DNA from: Mycobacterium sp. EPa45 | Lineage (GTDB): Bacteria; Actinomycetota; Actinomycetes; Mycobacteriales; Mycobacteriaceae | DNA length: 64,000 bases | Reading direction: 5' to 3' | Assembly (NCBI RefSeq): GCF_001021385.1 | Contig: NZ_CP011773.1 | Location: 1,798,001-1,862,000 of the forward strand | In this document: piece after piece, positions 25,221 to 33,911 of the stretch | How the letters are laid out: every line of letters begins with the position of its first letter | How positions within the stretch are numbered: the first letter of the stretch is position 1 | Made by a program: the position numbers and the translations under genes | Notes under the pieces: model-generated | The model's input: the letters and a program-made list of their open reading frames with translations, nothing else | Database searches by the model: none | What the model was told of the DNA's origin: nothing

Positions 25221-26007
25221 GGTCGATGTGACGCAGGAGATGCAGGTGGACGAACTCACCGTGGGCGAGGTCGCGAAGCGATTCGGCATCACGGTGCGGA
25301 CGCTTCATCACTACGACGAGATCGGGTTGCTGACCGCGAGTAGGCGTTCGACGTCGGGCTATCGGGTCTACACGTCCGCGGATCTGATGCGGTTGTCCCA
25401 CATCATCGTCTACCGCCGCCTCGAGTTGCCGCTCGACGAGATCGCGAGCGTGCTCGACGAGGGTGATGTGGTCAGCCACTTGATTCGCCAGCGCGAGCGC
25501 GTCATGTCCCGGATCGATGAGATGAAGGATCTCGTCGAGGCAATCGACCACGCATTGGACAAAGCAATGACCAACACACCTATGACTGATGACGACATGC
25601 GCGAGCTCTTCGGCGACGGCTTCGACGACTACCAGGCCGAGGCTGAACAGAAATGGGGTGACACGCAAGAGTGGCGAGAATCGCAGCGCCGAACGAAGTC
25701 CTACGGCAAGGAGCAATGGCTCCAGATCAAGTCTGAAGGGGCAGCTGTCGAGAAGGCGTTGGCAGATGCCTTCCGCGCCGGGCTTCCCGCGAACTCCCAC
25801 GAGGCAATGGACGCAGCGGAGAAACATCGGCTGCACGTGAATCGCTGGTTCTACGACTGCTCGCCGGCGTTCCACCGCAATCTGGGGGACATGTACGTCA
25901 GCGATCCCAGGTATGTCGCCACGTACGACGCGTCATTCGGGCTTCCGGGGCTTGCGGCCTACTGCCGTGACGCAATCCATGCGAACGCAGACCGAAACGG
26001 CGACTGA
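25219..26007 (+). CDS. TipA-like MerR-family regulator with TipAS ligand domain
   Basis: 262 residues. The N-terminal MerR DNA-binding domain (about 11-80: V-G-E-V-A-K-R-F-G-I-T, H-H-Y-D-E-I-G-L) is joined by a coiled-coil dimerisation helix (about 85-125) to a TipAS antibiotic-recognition domain (about 140-255). TipA-type proteins sense small molecules and activate their own promoter. It follows the P450 by 30 bp and may sense the cluster product. The ATG overlaps the predicted -10 element, so the true start may be GTG 25228 or ATG 25240. Confidence 0.88.
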   Translation: MVDVTQEMQVDELTVGEVAKRFGITVRTLHHYDEIGLLTASRRSTSGYRVYTSADLMRLSHIIVYRRLELPLDEIASVLDEGDVVSHLIRQRERVMSRIDEMKDLVEAIDHALDKAMTNTPMTDDDMRELFGDGFDDYQAEAEQKWGDTQEWRESQRRTKSYGKEQWLQIKSEGAAVEKALADAFRAGLPANSHEAMDAAEKHRLHVNRWFYDCSPAFHRNLGDMYVSDPRYVATYDASFGLPGLAAYCRDAIHANADRNGD

Positions 26008-26020
26008 GCGGCGGTGAATG

Positions 26021-27232
26021 TCACTGGCGGTACGTCGCCAGAAACTGTCCGATTGTCTCGACGGTGGTTTCGAGCTCGTCGGCGGACGGCAGCATCACGA
26101 TCCGGACGTGGTCGGGCTCAGGCCAACTGAGGCCCGTACCGGGAACGAGACGGATCTTCTCCTGCAGCAGCAGATCAAGGACAAACTGCTCGTCGTCGCG
26201 GATCGGATACAAGCCGAGGTCGATCTTGGGGAATGCGTACAGCGCGCCCCTGGGTTTGACACACGAGACGCCGGGAATCGAATTCAAGGCCGCCCAGACC
26301 CGATCACGCTGTTCGTGCAGTACGTCGACAGGTAGCGTGAGGTCACGCCCGGACCGATCGGCCTCGAGTGCGATCCGAATCGCCTGTTGGGCAGGCGCAT
26401 TCGCGCAACGACGCAGACCGGCGACGGTCGTCAAGCCGTCGAGGTAGCTCACGGCGTGATCGGTCGGTCCGGATACCGCGAGCCAGCCCGCGCGAAATCC
26501 CGCACAGCGGTACGCCTTCGACAGGCCGTTGAACGTCAGGCACAGCAGATCCGGCGCCAGTGAAGCCGTCGTGGTGTGGACGACGTCGTCGAAGAGAATC
26601 TTGTCGTAGATCTCATCGGAGCAGACGATGAGGTTGTGCTCGCGCGCGATGTCCAAAATGCCGGTCAGCACGGCGGGCGGATACACCGCGCCCGTCGGAT
26701 TGTTCGGGTTGATGATGACGATCGCCCGGGTACGCGCGGTGACCTTCGCCGCGATGTCGGCGACGTCGGGATACCAGTCCGCCGACTCGTCACACCGATA
26801 GTGGACGGCGCGACCACCGTTGACGTTCACCGCGTCGGTCCACACCGGGAAGTCGGGCGCGGGGACCAGGACCTCGTCGCGCTCGTCGAGCAGCGCGGTC
26901 ATCGCCATCACGATCAGTTCGGACGTGCCGTTGCCGAGGAACACGTGCTCGACGTCGATGTCGGGGACATCGCGGGCGGCGTAGTACTGCACCACGGCGT
27001 GCCGTGCCGTCAACAACCCTTTGGTCGCGGTGTAGCCGGCCGAGGTGGCGAGCGTCTCGGCCATTTCGCGGATCAGCTCAGCGGGAGGTTGGAAGCCGAA
27101 AGGGAACGGGTCGCCGGTATCGAGCCGCATGACCCGGTGTCCGGCCGCCTCCAGTCGTGCAGCCTCGTCGGCGATCGATCCCGCAGTTTTGCGCGACAGG
27201 CTGGCAAGCCTGCTCGACTGCGCGAATTTCAT
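26021..27232 (-). CDS. PLP-dependent aminotransferase (AlaA/AspC class I)
   Basis: 403 residues, fold type I aminotransferase. N-P-N-N-P-T-G, S-D-E-I-Y-D and the PLP lysine in S-K-A-Y-R-C-A-G-F-R-A-G-W are present. It resembles the mycobacterial protein annotated aspC (Rv0337c, as I recall), an alanine/glutamate-pyruvate-type enzyme of core metabolism. ATG 27232 follows GAAGGAACC, so an upstream extension to 27289 is not needed. It converges with the TipA-like gene (13-nt gap). An aminotransferase could supply 2-keto acids to the neighbouring cluster, but this one is probably a housekeeping gene. Confidence 0.9.
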   Translation of the reverse strand: MKFAQSSRLASLSRKTAGSIADEAARLEAAGHRVMRLDTGDPFPFGFQPPAELIREMAETLATSAGYTATKGLLTARHAVVQYYAARDVPDIDVEHVFLGNGTSELIVMAMTALLDERDEVLVPAPDFPVWTDAVNVNGGRAVHYRCDESADWYPDVADIAAKVTARTRAIVIINPNNPTGAVYPPAVLTGILDIAREHNLIVCSDEIYDKILFDDVVHTTTASLAPDLLCLTFNGLSKAYRCAGFRAGWLAVSGPTDHAVSYLDGLTTVAGLRRCANAPAQQAIRIALEADRSGRDLTLPVDVLHEQRDRVWAALNSIPGVSCVKPRGALYAFPKIDLGLYPIRDDEQFVLDLLLQEKIRLVPGTGLSWPEPDHVRIVMLPSADELETTVETIGQFLATYRQ

Positions 27233-27329
27233 ACGGTTCCTTCGGCCGACTGCCGAGCAAACCCGCAGGTCAGTGCGGGCCGAAGGCAACCTATTAGCGT
27301 GCGCGTCAAAAGCCTAGCGGGCTGTCGCT

Positions 27330-27351
27330 CGACTGATCAATTAATCAGTCG
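27330..27351. promoter_or_regulatory. 22-bp dyad upstream of the aminotransferase gene (putative operator)
   Basis: CGACTGAT (27330-27337) and ATCAGTCG (27344-27351) are perfect reverse complements around an AT-rich centre (AATT), with only one mismatched pair across 22 bp. It lies about 100 bp upstream of the aminotransferase start and about 50 bp past the stop of the next gene. Size and symmetry fit a TetR/GntR-type operator better than a terminator. Confidence 0.45.
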
Positions 27352-27402
27352 GGCGGTGTCCCAGTGCCGCGGCGGTGGGCTCGCAGTCGACGTTCTCCGT
27401 TG

Positions 27403-27837
27403 CTATCTTTTTCGACTTTTCAGCAGGACGACAACGGAGACGACGGCGATGACCAAGAGCAGCGCCGCCGGAATCGCTTGCTCGCGTGTGCTGCGGGCGG
27501 TCGACTGGGCGACGCCGGCGCTGGCCGGCCTTGCAGTGTCGGGTCCAGGAGCCAATGCCCGCGAATCCAGTGGTGTGGTTGCGGCAGTCCCGTCGACCGG
27601 CCGATGCTGTTCCAGACCGTCCGTACCGACCCGCGCATCGGACGGCCCCGGCGGTCGGTTCCCATAGCCGGTCATCAATCCGACGGAGGCGGGCGGCGGC
27701 GCGTCAGCGGCGGGCACCGAGGGTGGTGCCTTCGAGTGGCTCTCGCCCGCGAACAGGTGGCGGCCCAACACCAGGATGGCGGCGAACGAGAACACCACAG
27801 CGCCCAGCGCGAGGCCGCCGCGAATTATGCGTGGCAT
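27403..27837 (-). CDS. Small membrane protein of unknown function, two TM segments
   Basis: 144 residues: an N-terminal hydrophobic helix (about 7-25), a 90-residue Pro/Ala-rich low-complexity linker, and a C-terminal transmembrane helix (about 121-139) followed by K-S-R-K-R. The middle region is therefore probably extracytoplasmic. I recognise no family. It is an isolated minus-strand gene between the aminotransferase and the divergent Ser/Thr kinase. Confidence 0.6.
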   Translation of the reverse strand: MPRIIRGGLALGAVVFSFAAILVLGRHLFAGESHSKAPPSVPAADAPPPASVGLMTGYGNRPPGPSDARVGTDGLEQHRPVDGTAATTPLDSRALAPGPDTARPASAGVAQSTARSTREQAIPAALLLVIAVVSVVVLLKSRKR

Positions 27838-28194
27838 GAAGTGGCCTAGGGTTTGGCAACACCCGTCGCTACGGCGTCGTAGGACCGCGTGTCGCTGCGT
27901 AGCAAGACGCCGGCACGGCGGATACCACTGAACCAGCGATCTTCCGGACTATCGAGCTTGCTATTGCCGTTAATGTCGTTACCGAACGCGGTCGCGTTAC
28001 GTCACCGGCACATTCGTGCCTTGTGCTGCTTGCACTTTCGTTGCGGAAGGTGCGCTTCGGATGGTGGAAAATATCGCCCTCACCAGCGCCTCTGGCGACG
28101 GGGTTAGGCTCAGAGGCAACATGAGTCACGCAAGACACAGAAGAGATTGGCCGACAGGGGTTTGCGCCGGCGTCATCGCGGCTACGGAGAGAAT
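27838..28194. other. Divergent intergenic region before the Ser/Thr kinase gene
   Basis: About 357 bp between the divergent membrane-protein and kinase genes. I see no credible gene, RNA structure or repeat. It presumably carries both promoters. The kinase frame is open upstream to 28147, but the ribosome-binding motif supports ATG 28195. Confidence 0.4.
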
Positions 28195-29370
28195 ATGACC
28201 GGCCACGAGATGCTCGTGGACCGATACGCGCTGCGCGGCATTCTTGGCCGTGGCGGCATGGCTGAGGTCCGCGAAGGATGGGACACCAGGCTCAATCGGC
28301 CGGTGGCCGTCAAATTGCTGCATCCGGCACTGAGTGTCGAGCCGGATGTTCGCAGGCGCTTCGAGGACGAAGCACGATCCGCGGCGCAGCTCTGTCACCA
28401 GAACATCGTCACGGTGTACGACTTCGGTGAACATCAGGGCAGTCCGTTCATCGTGATGGAACGTTTACCCGGTCAGACTCTCGCCGACGTCATCGCGGCG
28501 GGGCCGATGCCCGCCCATCACGTCCGGGCGATGCTCGATGACGTACTTGCGGGGGTGAGCGTGGCGCACGGCGCCGGGGTACTGCATCGGGACATCAAGC
28601 CCAGCAACATCCTGGTGTCGGCGCCGGGGGACTCGATGAAGGTCGCCGACTTCGGTATCGCGAAGACCGGCGGCGCGGCCCACACGATGACCGGCCAGAT
28701 CGTCGGCACGATGTGCTACATGAGTCCCGAGCGCCTGGCCGGAGCTCCCGCATCGATCGGTGACGACCTCTATGCCGTAGGGCTGATGGGTTACGAGGCC
28801 CTGCTGGGTCGACGGGTGTTTCCGCAAGACAATCCCGCCGCGCTGGCCCGCGCGATCATGGACAGTCCACCGCCGCCGGTGGGCTCCGTGCACACCGACG
28901 TGGATCCGGTGCTGGCGGCCGTCATCGACCGTGCCATCACCCGAGACCCATTGCAGCGCTTCAGCAGTGCCGAGCAGATGCGTGCCGCGTTGGCCGGCGA
29001 TCGGCGGGCGCTGCTCGAAGGCGCCGTACCGGTCCAGCCGAGGCCGGCAACGAAGGTCCTTGAGGGACCGCCGATTCCGGCTACATATTACCCACCGCCC
29101 CCGCCGCGGCGGCGACGAACAGCGCGCCGCAAGTACGGAATCGCGGCAGCCGCACTGTGCGCGCTGGCCATTTCGGCTGTGGCGTTGGCGATGGATCCGT
29201 CTTCGTCGGCGCCGGCACCGCAACCGGTCAGTACCAGCACCCCCGTCGCCCCTCCGCCCAGCGTCGCCCCGCCGCCGAGCCCTGTGGTCCAACAGCCGGC
29301 ACCCGACGCGGGAAACCAGCAGGGTTCACCCGGCGGCGGTGGCCACGGCAAGGGCAGCAAGAAGCACTAG
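28195..29370 (+). CDS. Membrane-anchored serine/threonine protein kinase (Pkn family)
   Basis: 391 residues. The kinase domain spans about 9-265: G-R-G-G-M-A-E-V glycine loop, V-A-V-K-L-L lysine, catalytic H-R-D-I-K-P-S-N, D-F-G and S-P-E-R. A Pro/Arg-rich juxtamembrane linker, one TM helix (about 320-340), and a short extracytoplasmic tail rich in Pro, Ser and Gly follow. There is no PASTA or other sensor domain. ATG 28195 is preceded by GGAGAG. A STAS-domain gene lies convergent just downstream, a possible but unproven partner. Confidence 0.93.
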   Translation: MTGHEMLVDRYALRGILGRGGMAEVREGWDTRLNRPVAVKLLHPALSVEPDVRRRFEDEARSAAQLCHQNIVTVYDFGEHQGSPFIVMERLPGQTLADVIAAGPMPAHHVRAMLDDVLAGVSVAHGAGVLHRDIKPSNILVSAPGDSMKVADFGIAKTGGAAHTMTGQIVGTMCYMSPERLAGAPASIGDDLYAVGLMGYEALLGRRVFPQDNPAALARAIMDSPPPPVGSVHTDVDPVLAAVIDRAITRDPLQRFSSAEQMRAALAGDRRALLEGAVPVQPRPATKVLEGPPIPATYYPPPPPRRRRTARRKYGIAAAALCALAISAVALAMDPSSSAPAPQPVSTSTPVAPPPSVAPPPSPVVQQPAPDAGNQQGSPGGGGHGKGSKKH

Positions 29371-29376
29371 GCTAAC

Positions 29377-29712
29377 TCACGCGCACAATGACTCGCACAG
29401 CGTCATGACGCGCGAAACACAGTGTGCTGGTTCGAGATCCAGTGTGACATCCGCCGCGTGGCAGCGATCTTCGATGCAGTACAACGCCGAGAGCCCGGCA
29501 CAGTCGAAGAACGTCACCTGCGTCATGTCCAGAACGAGGCGCAGGCAGTTGCCCGCGCCGCGAAATACGTAGTCGGTGAACTGGTCCGCGGTGGACATAT
29601 CGACATCGCCGACCGCAGTGATCCGTACCTCGGTGGGGCTGGACCACTCGGTCGACAGTTGCAGTCGGTTCGTGGGCGGACAAGCGGTCGAGCTGGAAAT
29701 AGAACGAAGCAT
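29377..29712 (-). CDS. STAS-domain anti-sigma-factor-antagonist-like protein
   Basis: 111 residues with a STAS domain (about 25-105): R-I-T-A-V-G-D-V-D-M-S-T-A start and F-F-D-C-A-G-L-S-A-L in the loop that normally reads D-S-S-G-L. The serine that anti-sigma kinases phosphorylate is thus replaced by Ala, so this protein may be locked in an active state or controlled otherwise. Several extra cysteines are present. ATG 29712 has GGAG upstream; a longer in-frame N-terminus to 29805 looks non-coding. It converges with the Ser/Thr kinase gene. Confidence 0.8.
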   Translation of the reverse strand: MLRSISSSTACPPTNRLQLSTEWSSPTEVRITAVGDVDMSTADQFTDYVFRGAGNCLRLVLDMTQVTFFDCAGLSALYCIEDRCHAADVTLDLEPAHCVSRVMTLCESLCA

Positions 29713-29938
29713 TGAAGTGGCTCCAATGAGCACTAGAAGGAAAAGACAAATTTGTGGTGGGACGCGCCCGAAAGGCTCGCATTGCGGGTGCAAGATGCAC
29801 CGCACGCCTGCGACGAATACCGCGGCTGGAAATTCAACCTTCCTTGACCCTACACGCTCAAGCGCCCGCAGGCCCAGTTCAACGAATAACTACTGGTGGG
29901 CCGGTCAGCATGGAGCGACGGCGGTTGTCAGCCAACCG

Positions 29939-30223
29939 TCAGCACGGCATGTCGGCAGGGGTGTAGTAAGGCACACCGTCGCCGGTCAAACAGGGCGGGC
30001 GGCCGGAAGCGGCCTGAGCCGCCGCATCCTCGGGCGCGGCAACCGGTGGCACCACGCCGGGGCTGAGCTCGATACCGGGACCCACCATGACGTCGGGGCC
30101 GAACACCACGCATCCGGTGGCGTCCTGCGCTGCGGCGGCCGCGCCGCACACGTCAGCGCGAGCCGGTGACGGTGCCACCAGAAGCGCCCCGGCCACCACC
30201 ACGACGGCACAAAGTGTCTTCAT
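29939..30223 (-). CDS. Small secreted protein, Cys- and Pro-rich
   Basis: 94 residues. A clear signal peptide (M-K-T-L-C-A-V-V-V-V-A-G-A-L-L-V then P-A-R-A-D) leaves about 71 mature residues with four cysteines (D-V-C-G, T-G-C-V, P-P-C-L, M-P-C), enough for two disulfides, and P-Y-Y-T-P-A-D-M-P-C at the end. I recognise no family. AGAAAGAGACC precedes the start. Divergent from the repeat-containing secreted protein at 30360. Confidence 0.7.
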   Translation of the reverse strand: MKTLCAVVVVAGALLVAPSPARADVCGAAAAAQDATGCVVFGPDVMVGPGIELSPGVVPPVAAPEDAAAQAASGRPPCLTGDGVPYYTPADMPC

Positions 30224-30359
30224 CGGTCTCTTTCTACTCTCTCGCCGCACGGGCGGCGGCGGGAATGCGAAAGAGGTTGTCGCACAGCGTGTGAGCACGG
30301 TAACTAGTGTGACTAAGAGAATTGGCGTTTCAACGGGTCGATTCGGGTATACGGCCCTC

Positions 30360-30764
30360 ATGGCACTGAAAACGATCTCCCTGACATCAGTTTTCCTCTC
30401 CGGTGCTGCCGCCGTCGCGATCGCGGCCGCGCCGCTGGCTCTCGCCGATCCCGCGCCGGGTTGCGTCAACCCGGACGGGAGCCCCTGTCCGGTCGCCACG
30501 GCCGGCCCGGATGGCGCTTCAGGCGCCATTCCCGGTGGTCCAGAGGGTGCGGCGGACCGCAACGGGGCCGCAGGCTCGATTCCGTACGGCCCGAGCGGGG
30601 CGGCGGATGGCAATGGCGCGAGCGGCTCGATCCCGTACGGGCCCGGCGGTACGGCTGACCGCAGTGGCGCCAGCGGTGGCATCCCGAACGGGCCCAGCGG
30701 TTCGGCAGGCCCGGGCGGCGCCACCGGATGCATCCCGTACGTGGGATGCGCCTCGGTCGGATAA
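30360..30764 (+). CDS. Secreted Gly/Ala-rich protein with four 17-residue repeats
   Basis: 134 residues. A signal peptide (cleavage near A-L-A-D, residue 30) precedes a short region with two cysteines (G-C-V-N, S-P-C-P). Residues 52-119 are four tandem 17-residue repeats of the form G-A-S-G-S-I-P-Y-G-P-x-G-x-A-D-x-x, with a fifth truncated copy carrying two more cysteines. The regular G-P and S-I-P-Y-G spacing suggests an extended cell-wall or surface protein. It is not a PE_PGRS protein because the PE domain is absent. Function unknown. Confidence 0.72.
   Translation: MALKTISLTSVFLSGAAAVAIAAAPLALADPAPGCVNPDGSPCPVATAGPDGASGAIPGGPEGAADRNGAAGSIPYGPSGAADGNGASGSIPYGPGGTADRSGASGGIPNGPSGSAGPGGATGCIPYVGCASVG
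30513..30716 (+). repeat. Four tandem 51-bp coding repeats
   Basis: Four in-frame 51-bp units encode the 17-residue repeats of the secreted protein; a partial fifth continues to about 30749. The units differ at many bases but keep the G-x-I-P-x-G-P core, so the repeat is old or under selection at protein level. Confidence 0.7.
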
Positions 30765-30775
30765 CTGAAAGCTGG

Positions 30776-31420
30776 CTAGCCCCAGCGATTCTCGCTGATG
30801 AATTCGGCGAGTGGACGCCCGAAGGTCCACTCGTCGATTTCCAGCGCAGGACGGTCGGGGAACGCGGGTACCGGGCCAAGGCAGAGGACCGCCACCGGCT
30901 CGGCTCCCTCGGGCATCCCCAGCAGTTCGGCGAGACGCTGCGGGTCGAAGATCGACACCCAACCCATGCCGAGGCCTTCGGCGCGCGCTGCCAGCCACAG
31001 GTTTTGGATGGCGCAGGACACCGAGGCGAGGTCCATGTGTGGCATCGTCCGCCGACCGAAGACGTGGCTGTCGCGCCCGTCGCCGAGGGCCACGACCAAC
31101 AGCTCGGCGCAGTCGAGGACGCCCTCGACTTTCAGCGCCAGGAATTCCTGAGCCCGACTACCCAGCGCTTCGGCGGTGTGCCGGCGTTCCTCGTCGACCA
31201 GTGCGTGAATCTTGTGTCGTAGTCCCGTGTCGGTGATGCGGAGGAACCGCCAGGGCTGCATCAGTCCGACACTGGGTGCGGCGTGCGCGGCCGCCAGTAG
31301 CCGCGCCAGAACCTCCTCGGGCACCGAGGCGCCCGGGCTGAACCTGCGCATGTCTCGCCGCTCGTGGATTACCCGATAGACGGCGCGACGCTCCTGGGCA
31401 GAAAACGCGTGCTCGGTCAC
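30776..31420 (-). CDS. bluB: BluB-type nitroreductase-fold flavin destructase
   Basis: 214 residues matching 5,6-dimethylbenzimidazole synthase BluB, which cleaves reduced FMN with oxygen to make the lower ligand of vitamin B12. R-R-D-M-R-R-F near residue 23, A-P-S-V-G-L-M-Q-P-W-R-F, and G-M-G-W-V-S-I-F are characteristic. The M. tuberculosis homologue is Rv0306, as I recall. The gene stands alone here, 11 bp after the convergent repeat protein. General nitroreductase is the alternative, but the S-V-G-L-M-Q-P-W motif favours BluB. Confidence 0.88.
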   Translation of the reverse strand: MTEHAFSAQERRAVYRVIHERRDMRRFSPGASVPEEVLARLLAAAHAAPSVGLMQPWRFLRITDTGLRHKIHALVDEERRHTAEALGSRAQEFLALKVEGVLDCAELLVVALGDGRDSHVFGRRTMPHMDLASVSCAIQNLWLAARAEGLGMGWVSIFDPQRLAELLGMPEGAEPVAVLCLGPVPAFPDRPALEIDEWTFGRPLAEFISENRWG

Positions 31421-31545
31421 CGGGTCATCCTAAAGAGGCACGGTGCGGTAACGAGCGGCGCGGTGCGAGGGTTCAGCCGGGCCTGCCGTGGTTACTCTAG
31501 GGTCCCGGAGCGGCACTGGCGCCGCGCCGAGCGAGGAGGGGCAGT

Positions 31546-32490
31546 ATGTCCGCGTCCCGTGCGGCCGTGCCGAACAGCGTCGAGCTGCCGCCCAGCCGAA
31601 CCGTTGAGGTGAGGGCCGCCGACGGCACCCGCCTGCACACCGAAGTCTTCGGGCCTGAAGGCGGCTATCCGATCGTGCTGGCGCACGGCATCACGTGCGC
31701 CCTGCGGGTGTGGCACGAACAGATCAAGGACTTATCCCGCGACTTCCGGGTGATCGCCTACGACCACCGCGGACACGGCCGCAGCGGGGTCCCGCGCCGG
31801 TCCGGATACAGCCTCGGCCACCTGGCCGGCGATCTCGACGCGGTGCTGACCGCGACGCTGCGGCCGGGTGAGCGCGCGGTGATCGCCGGACACTCGATGG
31901 GCGGCATCGCGATCAGTTCCTGGGCAGACCGCTACCGCCACCGGGTTGCACAGCGCGCCGACGCCGTCGCGCTCATCAACACCACGACCGGCGACCTGCT
32001 GAAGGAGATCAATCTGCTGAAGGTGCCGGCGCTGCTGGCGGCCGGCCGATCGCTCGCCGCGCGTCACATGATCAGGACGTTCGGCGGGGCGCCGCTGATC
32101 TGGGGCGCCCAGCCCGGCAGCCGCTGGTTCGTCACCATGATGGCCGTCGGTGCCGGAGCGGATCCGGCGGTCAGCAAGCTGATCCATGACCTGTTCGCCG
32201 CCACCCCGGCCGGCGGACGGGGTGCATGGGCCCGGGTGCTCGTCGACGAGATCGGGCCGCGCCACATTGACCTCACCGGTCTGACGGTGCCCACGTTGGT
32301 GATCGGCAGCACCAAGGACCGGCTGCTGCCGATGTGCCAGTCCCGCAAGATCGCCGAGGCCGTTCCCAACCTGGTCGACCTCGTGGAGATACCGGGCGGG
32401 CACTGCGCGATTCTCGAACACCCCGACGTCGTCAACGACCATCTGCGGGCGCTGATTTCGGCGGCGACCGAGCAGCGCATCAGCTCCTAG
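31546..32490 (+). CDS. Alpha/beta hydrolase (Rv3171c/Hpx-like)
   Basis: 314 residues with the alpha/beta-hydrolase fold: oxyanion region A-H-G-I-T, nucleophile elbow G-H-S-M-G-G, acid D in S-T-K-D-R-L-L-P, and catalytic H in P-G-G-H-C-A-I-L. The order of neighbours matches the M. tuberculosis locus where this gene is annotated as a non-heme haloperoxidase (hpx), though esterase activity is as likely. GAGGAGG precedes ATG 31546. It ends in a 4-nt convergent overlap with the amine oxidase. Confidence 0.87.
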   Translation: MSASRAAVPNSVELPPSRTVEVRAADGTRLHTEVFGPEGGYPIVLAHGITCALRVWHEQIKDLSRDFRVIAYDHRGHGRSGVPRRSGYSLGHLAGDLDAVLTATLRPGERAVIAGHSMGGIAISSWADRYRHRVAQRADAVALINTTTGDLLKEINLLKVPALLAAGRSLAARHMIRTFGGAPLIWGAQPGSRWFVTMMAVGAGADPAVSKLIHDLFAATPAGGRGAWARVLVDEIGPRHIDLTGLTVPTLVIGSTKDRLLPMCQSRKIAEAVPNLVDLVEIPGGHCAILEHPDVVNDHLRALISAATEQRISS

Positions 32491-33821
32491 AGCGTCGCAG
32501 CGACTTCGGCTGCCGCCCGCCGTCCGGAACGCACGGCGCCGTCCAGGAAACCGGTCCACTCGTCGGCGGTTTCGGTGCCTGCCCAATGCAACGGCCCCAC
32601 CGGCTGGTGCAGGAGATGGCCGAACTCCGTCCACACGCCGGGCGGAACTGCCGCCGTCGGACCGCCGGGCGCGAAAGTCTCTGCGCCCCAGCAATGGTCG
32701 AGGTACTCGATGGGATTTTCGGCATCCGGACCGAACAACGCCGCGAAACATGCGACCGCTTGCCGTCGGCGCTCGTCGGGGCCGAGCGCATCGAACCCGC
32801 GGGAGTCGACGAACCCGAGCAGGATCCCCGGCCCGTCGTCGCCCGGGCTGACGTCGAAGGTGATGAAGACCGGCCCCTGATCGGACAGGGCCTGCCCGGA
32901 CAAACCTTTTTCGCGCCAGAACGGCCGCGAATACGCGGCGTAGGCCTTGCTCAGGGCGCCCTGCGGCCAGCGTTGGGCCAGCTGCTGGTAGCCGATCGGC
33001 GGCGGCGGTGCGATGTCGATGTTCTGCCGATGCGCCGGCGGGATGGCCAGAATCGCCCGTCGGGCTTCGACAACGCCGCCGGAGGACGCCACCGCCACCG
33101 CGTCGTCGGACCACTCGATGCGCGTGACGACGCAATCGAGCCGGACCCGATCACCCAAATCGGCGGCCATCTTGTGGGCGATCTGCTGGGTGCCACCGGG
33201 GAAGTGGTCCTGCTGGGCGCCGCCGACCACGTCGAGCATGCGATCCAGGCCACCGGCCGCTTTGACATAGCGCACCGCGTGCAGCATCGACACCTCGTCG
33301 GGCTCGGCGCCCCACGTCACCCGCGACATGATGGCCATCAGATCCCGCGACGACGAGCTCGCGCCCACCGAGCGCAACCACCCGCCCAGCGACGTCCCGT
33401 CGAGCTGCTTGGCCTTGGGTGACGTCCAGGGCTGTGCGACGTCGACACTTTTCATCAACCGCTCGACCTGCCATTGGATTCGGCCGATGTCGAGGAGTCC
33501 GAACAGCGACAACTTCGGAATCGTGCCGCGGTAGGACCGCACTTTGCCGCGCCACCTGATGAGATTGGCACCTTGGTGGTAGGTCGGGGAGGTGGGGCAG
33601 CCGAGCTCGCCCGCCAGCGCGATCACCGCGTCCTGGGTGGGTCCGACGAAGGTGCCGCCGAGGTCGACCGGCACGCCGGCCAGGGATGCGGTGCTCGACC
33701 GCCCACCGACGCGGTCGCGCCCCTCCAACACCAGCACTTCGTGTCCGCGTTTGACCAGTTCACGAGCCGCTGCCAGGCCTGCGAAGCCGGCGCCGATGAC
33801 CACTACGTCGTAACTCACCAC
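32487..33821 (-). CDS. aofH: Flavin-containing amine oxidase (AofH-like)
   Basis: About 444 residues. An N-terminal FAD-binding Rossmann motif ([11 protein letters not shown] then E-G-R-D-R-V-G-G-R), the central substrate domain, and the C-terminal FAD contact W-A-G-T-E-T-A match the monoamine oxidase family. It should oxidise a primary or polyamine with FAD, releasing aldehyde, ammonia and peroxide. The homologue in M. tuberculosis is Rv3170 (aofH), in the same neighbourhood. GTG 33821 follows GGTGGG; GTG 33818 is equally possible. Confidence 0.88.
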   Translation of the reverse strand: MVSYDVVVIGAGFAGLAAARELVKRGHEVLVLEGRDRVGGRSSTASLAGVPVDLGGTFVGPTQDAVIALAGELGCPTSPTYHQGANLIRWRGKVRSYRGTIPKLSLFGLLDIGRIQWQVERLMKSVDVAQPWTSPKAKQLDGTSLGGWLRSVGASSSSRDLMAIMSRVTWGAEPDEVSMLHAVRYVKAAGGLDRMLDVVGGAQQDHFPGGTQQIAHKMAADLGDRVRLDCVVTRIEWSDDAVAVASSGGVVEARRAILAIPPAHRQNIDIAPPPPIGYQQLAQRWPQGALSKAYAAYSRPFWREKGLSGQALSDQGPVFITFDVSPGDDGPGILLGFVDSRGFDALGPDERRRQAVACFAALFGPDAENPIEYLDHCWGAETFAPGGPTAAVPPGVWTEFGHLLHQPVGPLHWAGTETADEWTGFLDGAVRSGRRAAAEVAATL

Positions 33822-33844
33822 CCCACCAGTGTTGCCTCTCCCTC

Positions 33845-33911
33845 TCGCCGAAACCAACGTTTGGCCGCGAAAGGGCGAGTGAATTGCGCCAATACGTCGA
33901 TCTCGACGTGG
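33845..33911 (-). repeat. REP-like palindromic intergenic repeat, copy 1
   Basis: On the minus strand this begins right after the stop of the LLM gene and aligns without gaps to copies at 34907-34971 and 39900-39963 (shared blocks CGAGATCGACGT and ACTCG). It contains ACGTCGA-TC-TCGACGT at 33894-33909. Its orientation relative to the preceding gene is opposite to that of the other two copies. Confidence 0.65.

Noticed and set aside
26021..27232. Aminotransferase as the indolepyruvate-forming enzyme of the cluster
   Set aside because: It resembles a conserved core aspC/alaA-type enzyme on the opposite strand beyond the regulator; proximity alone is not enough.
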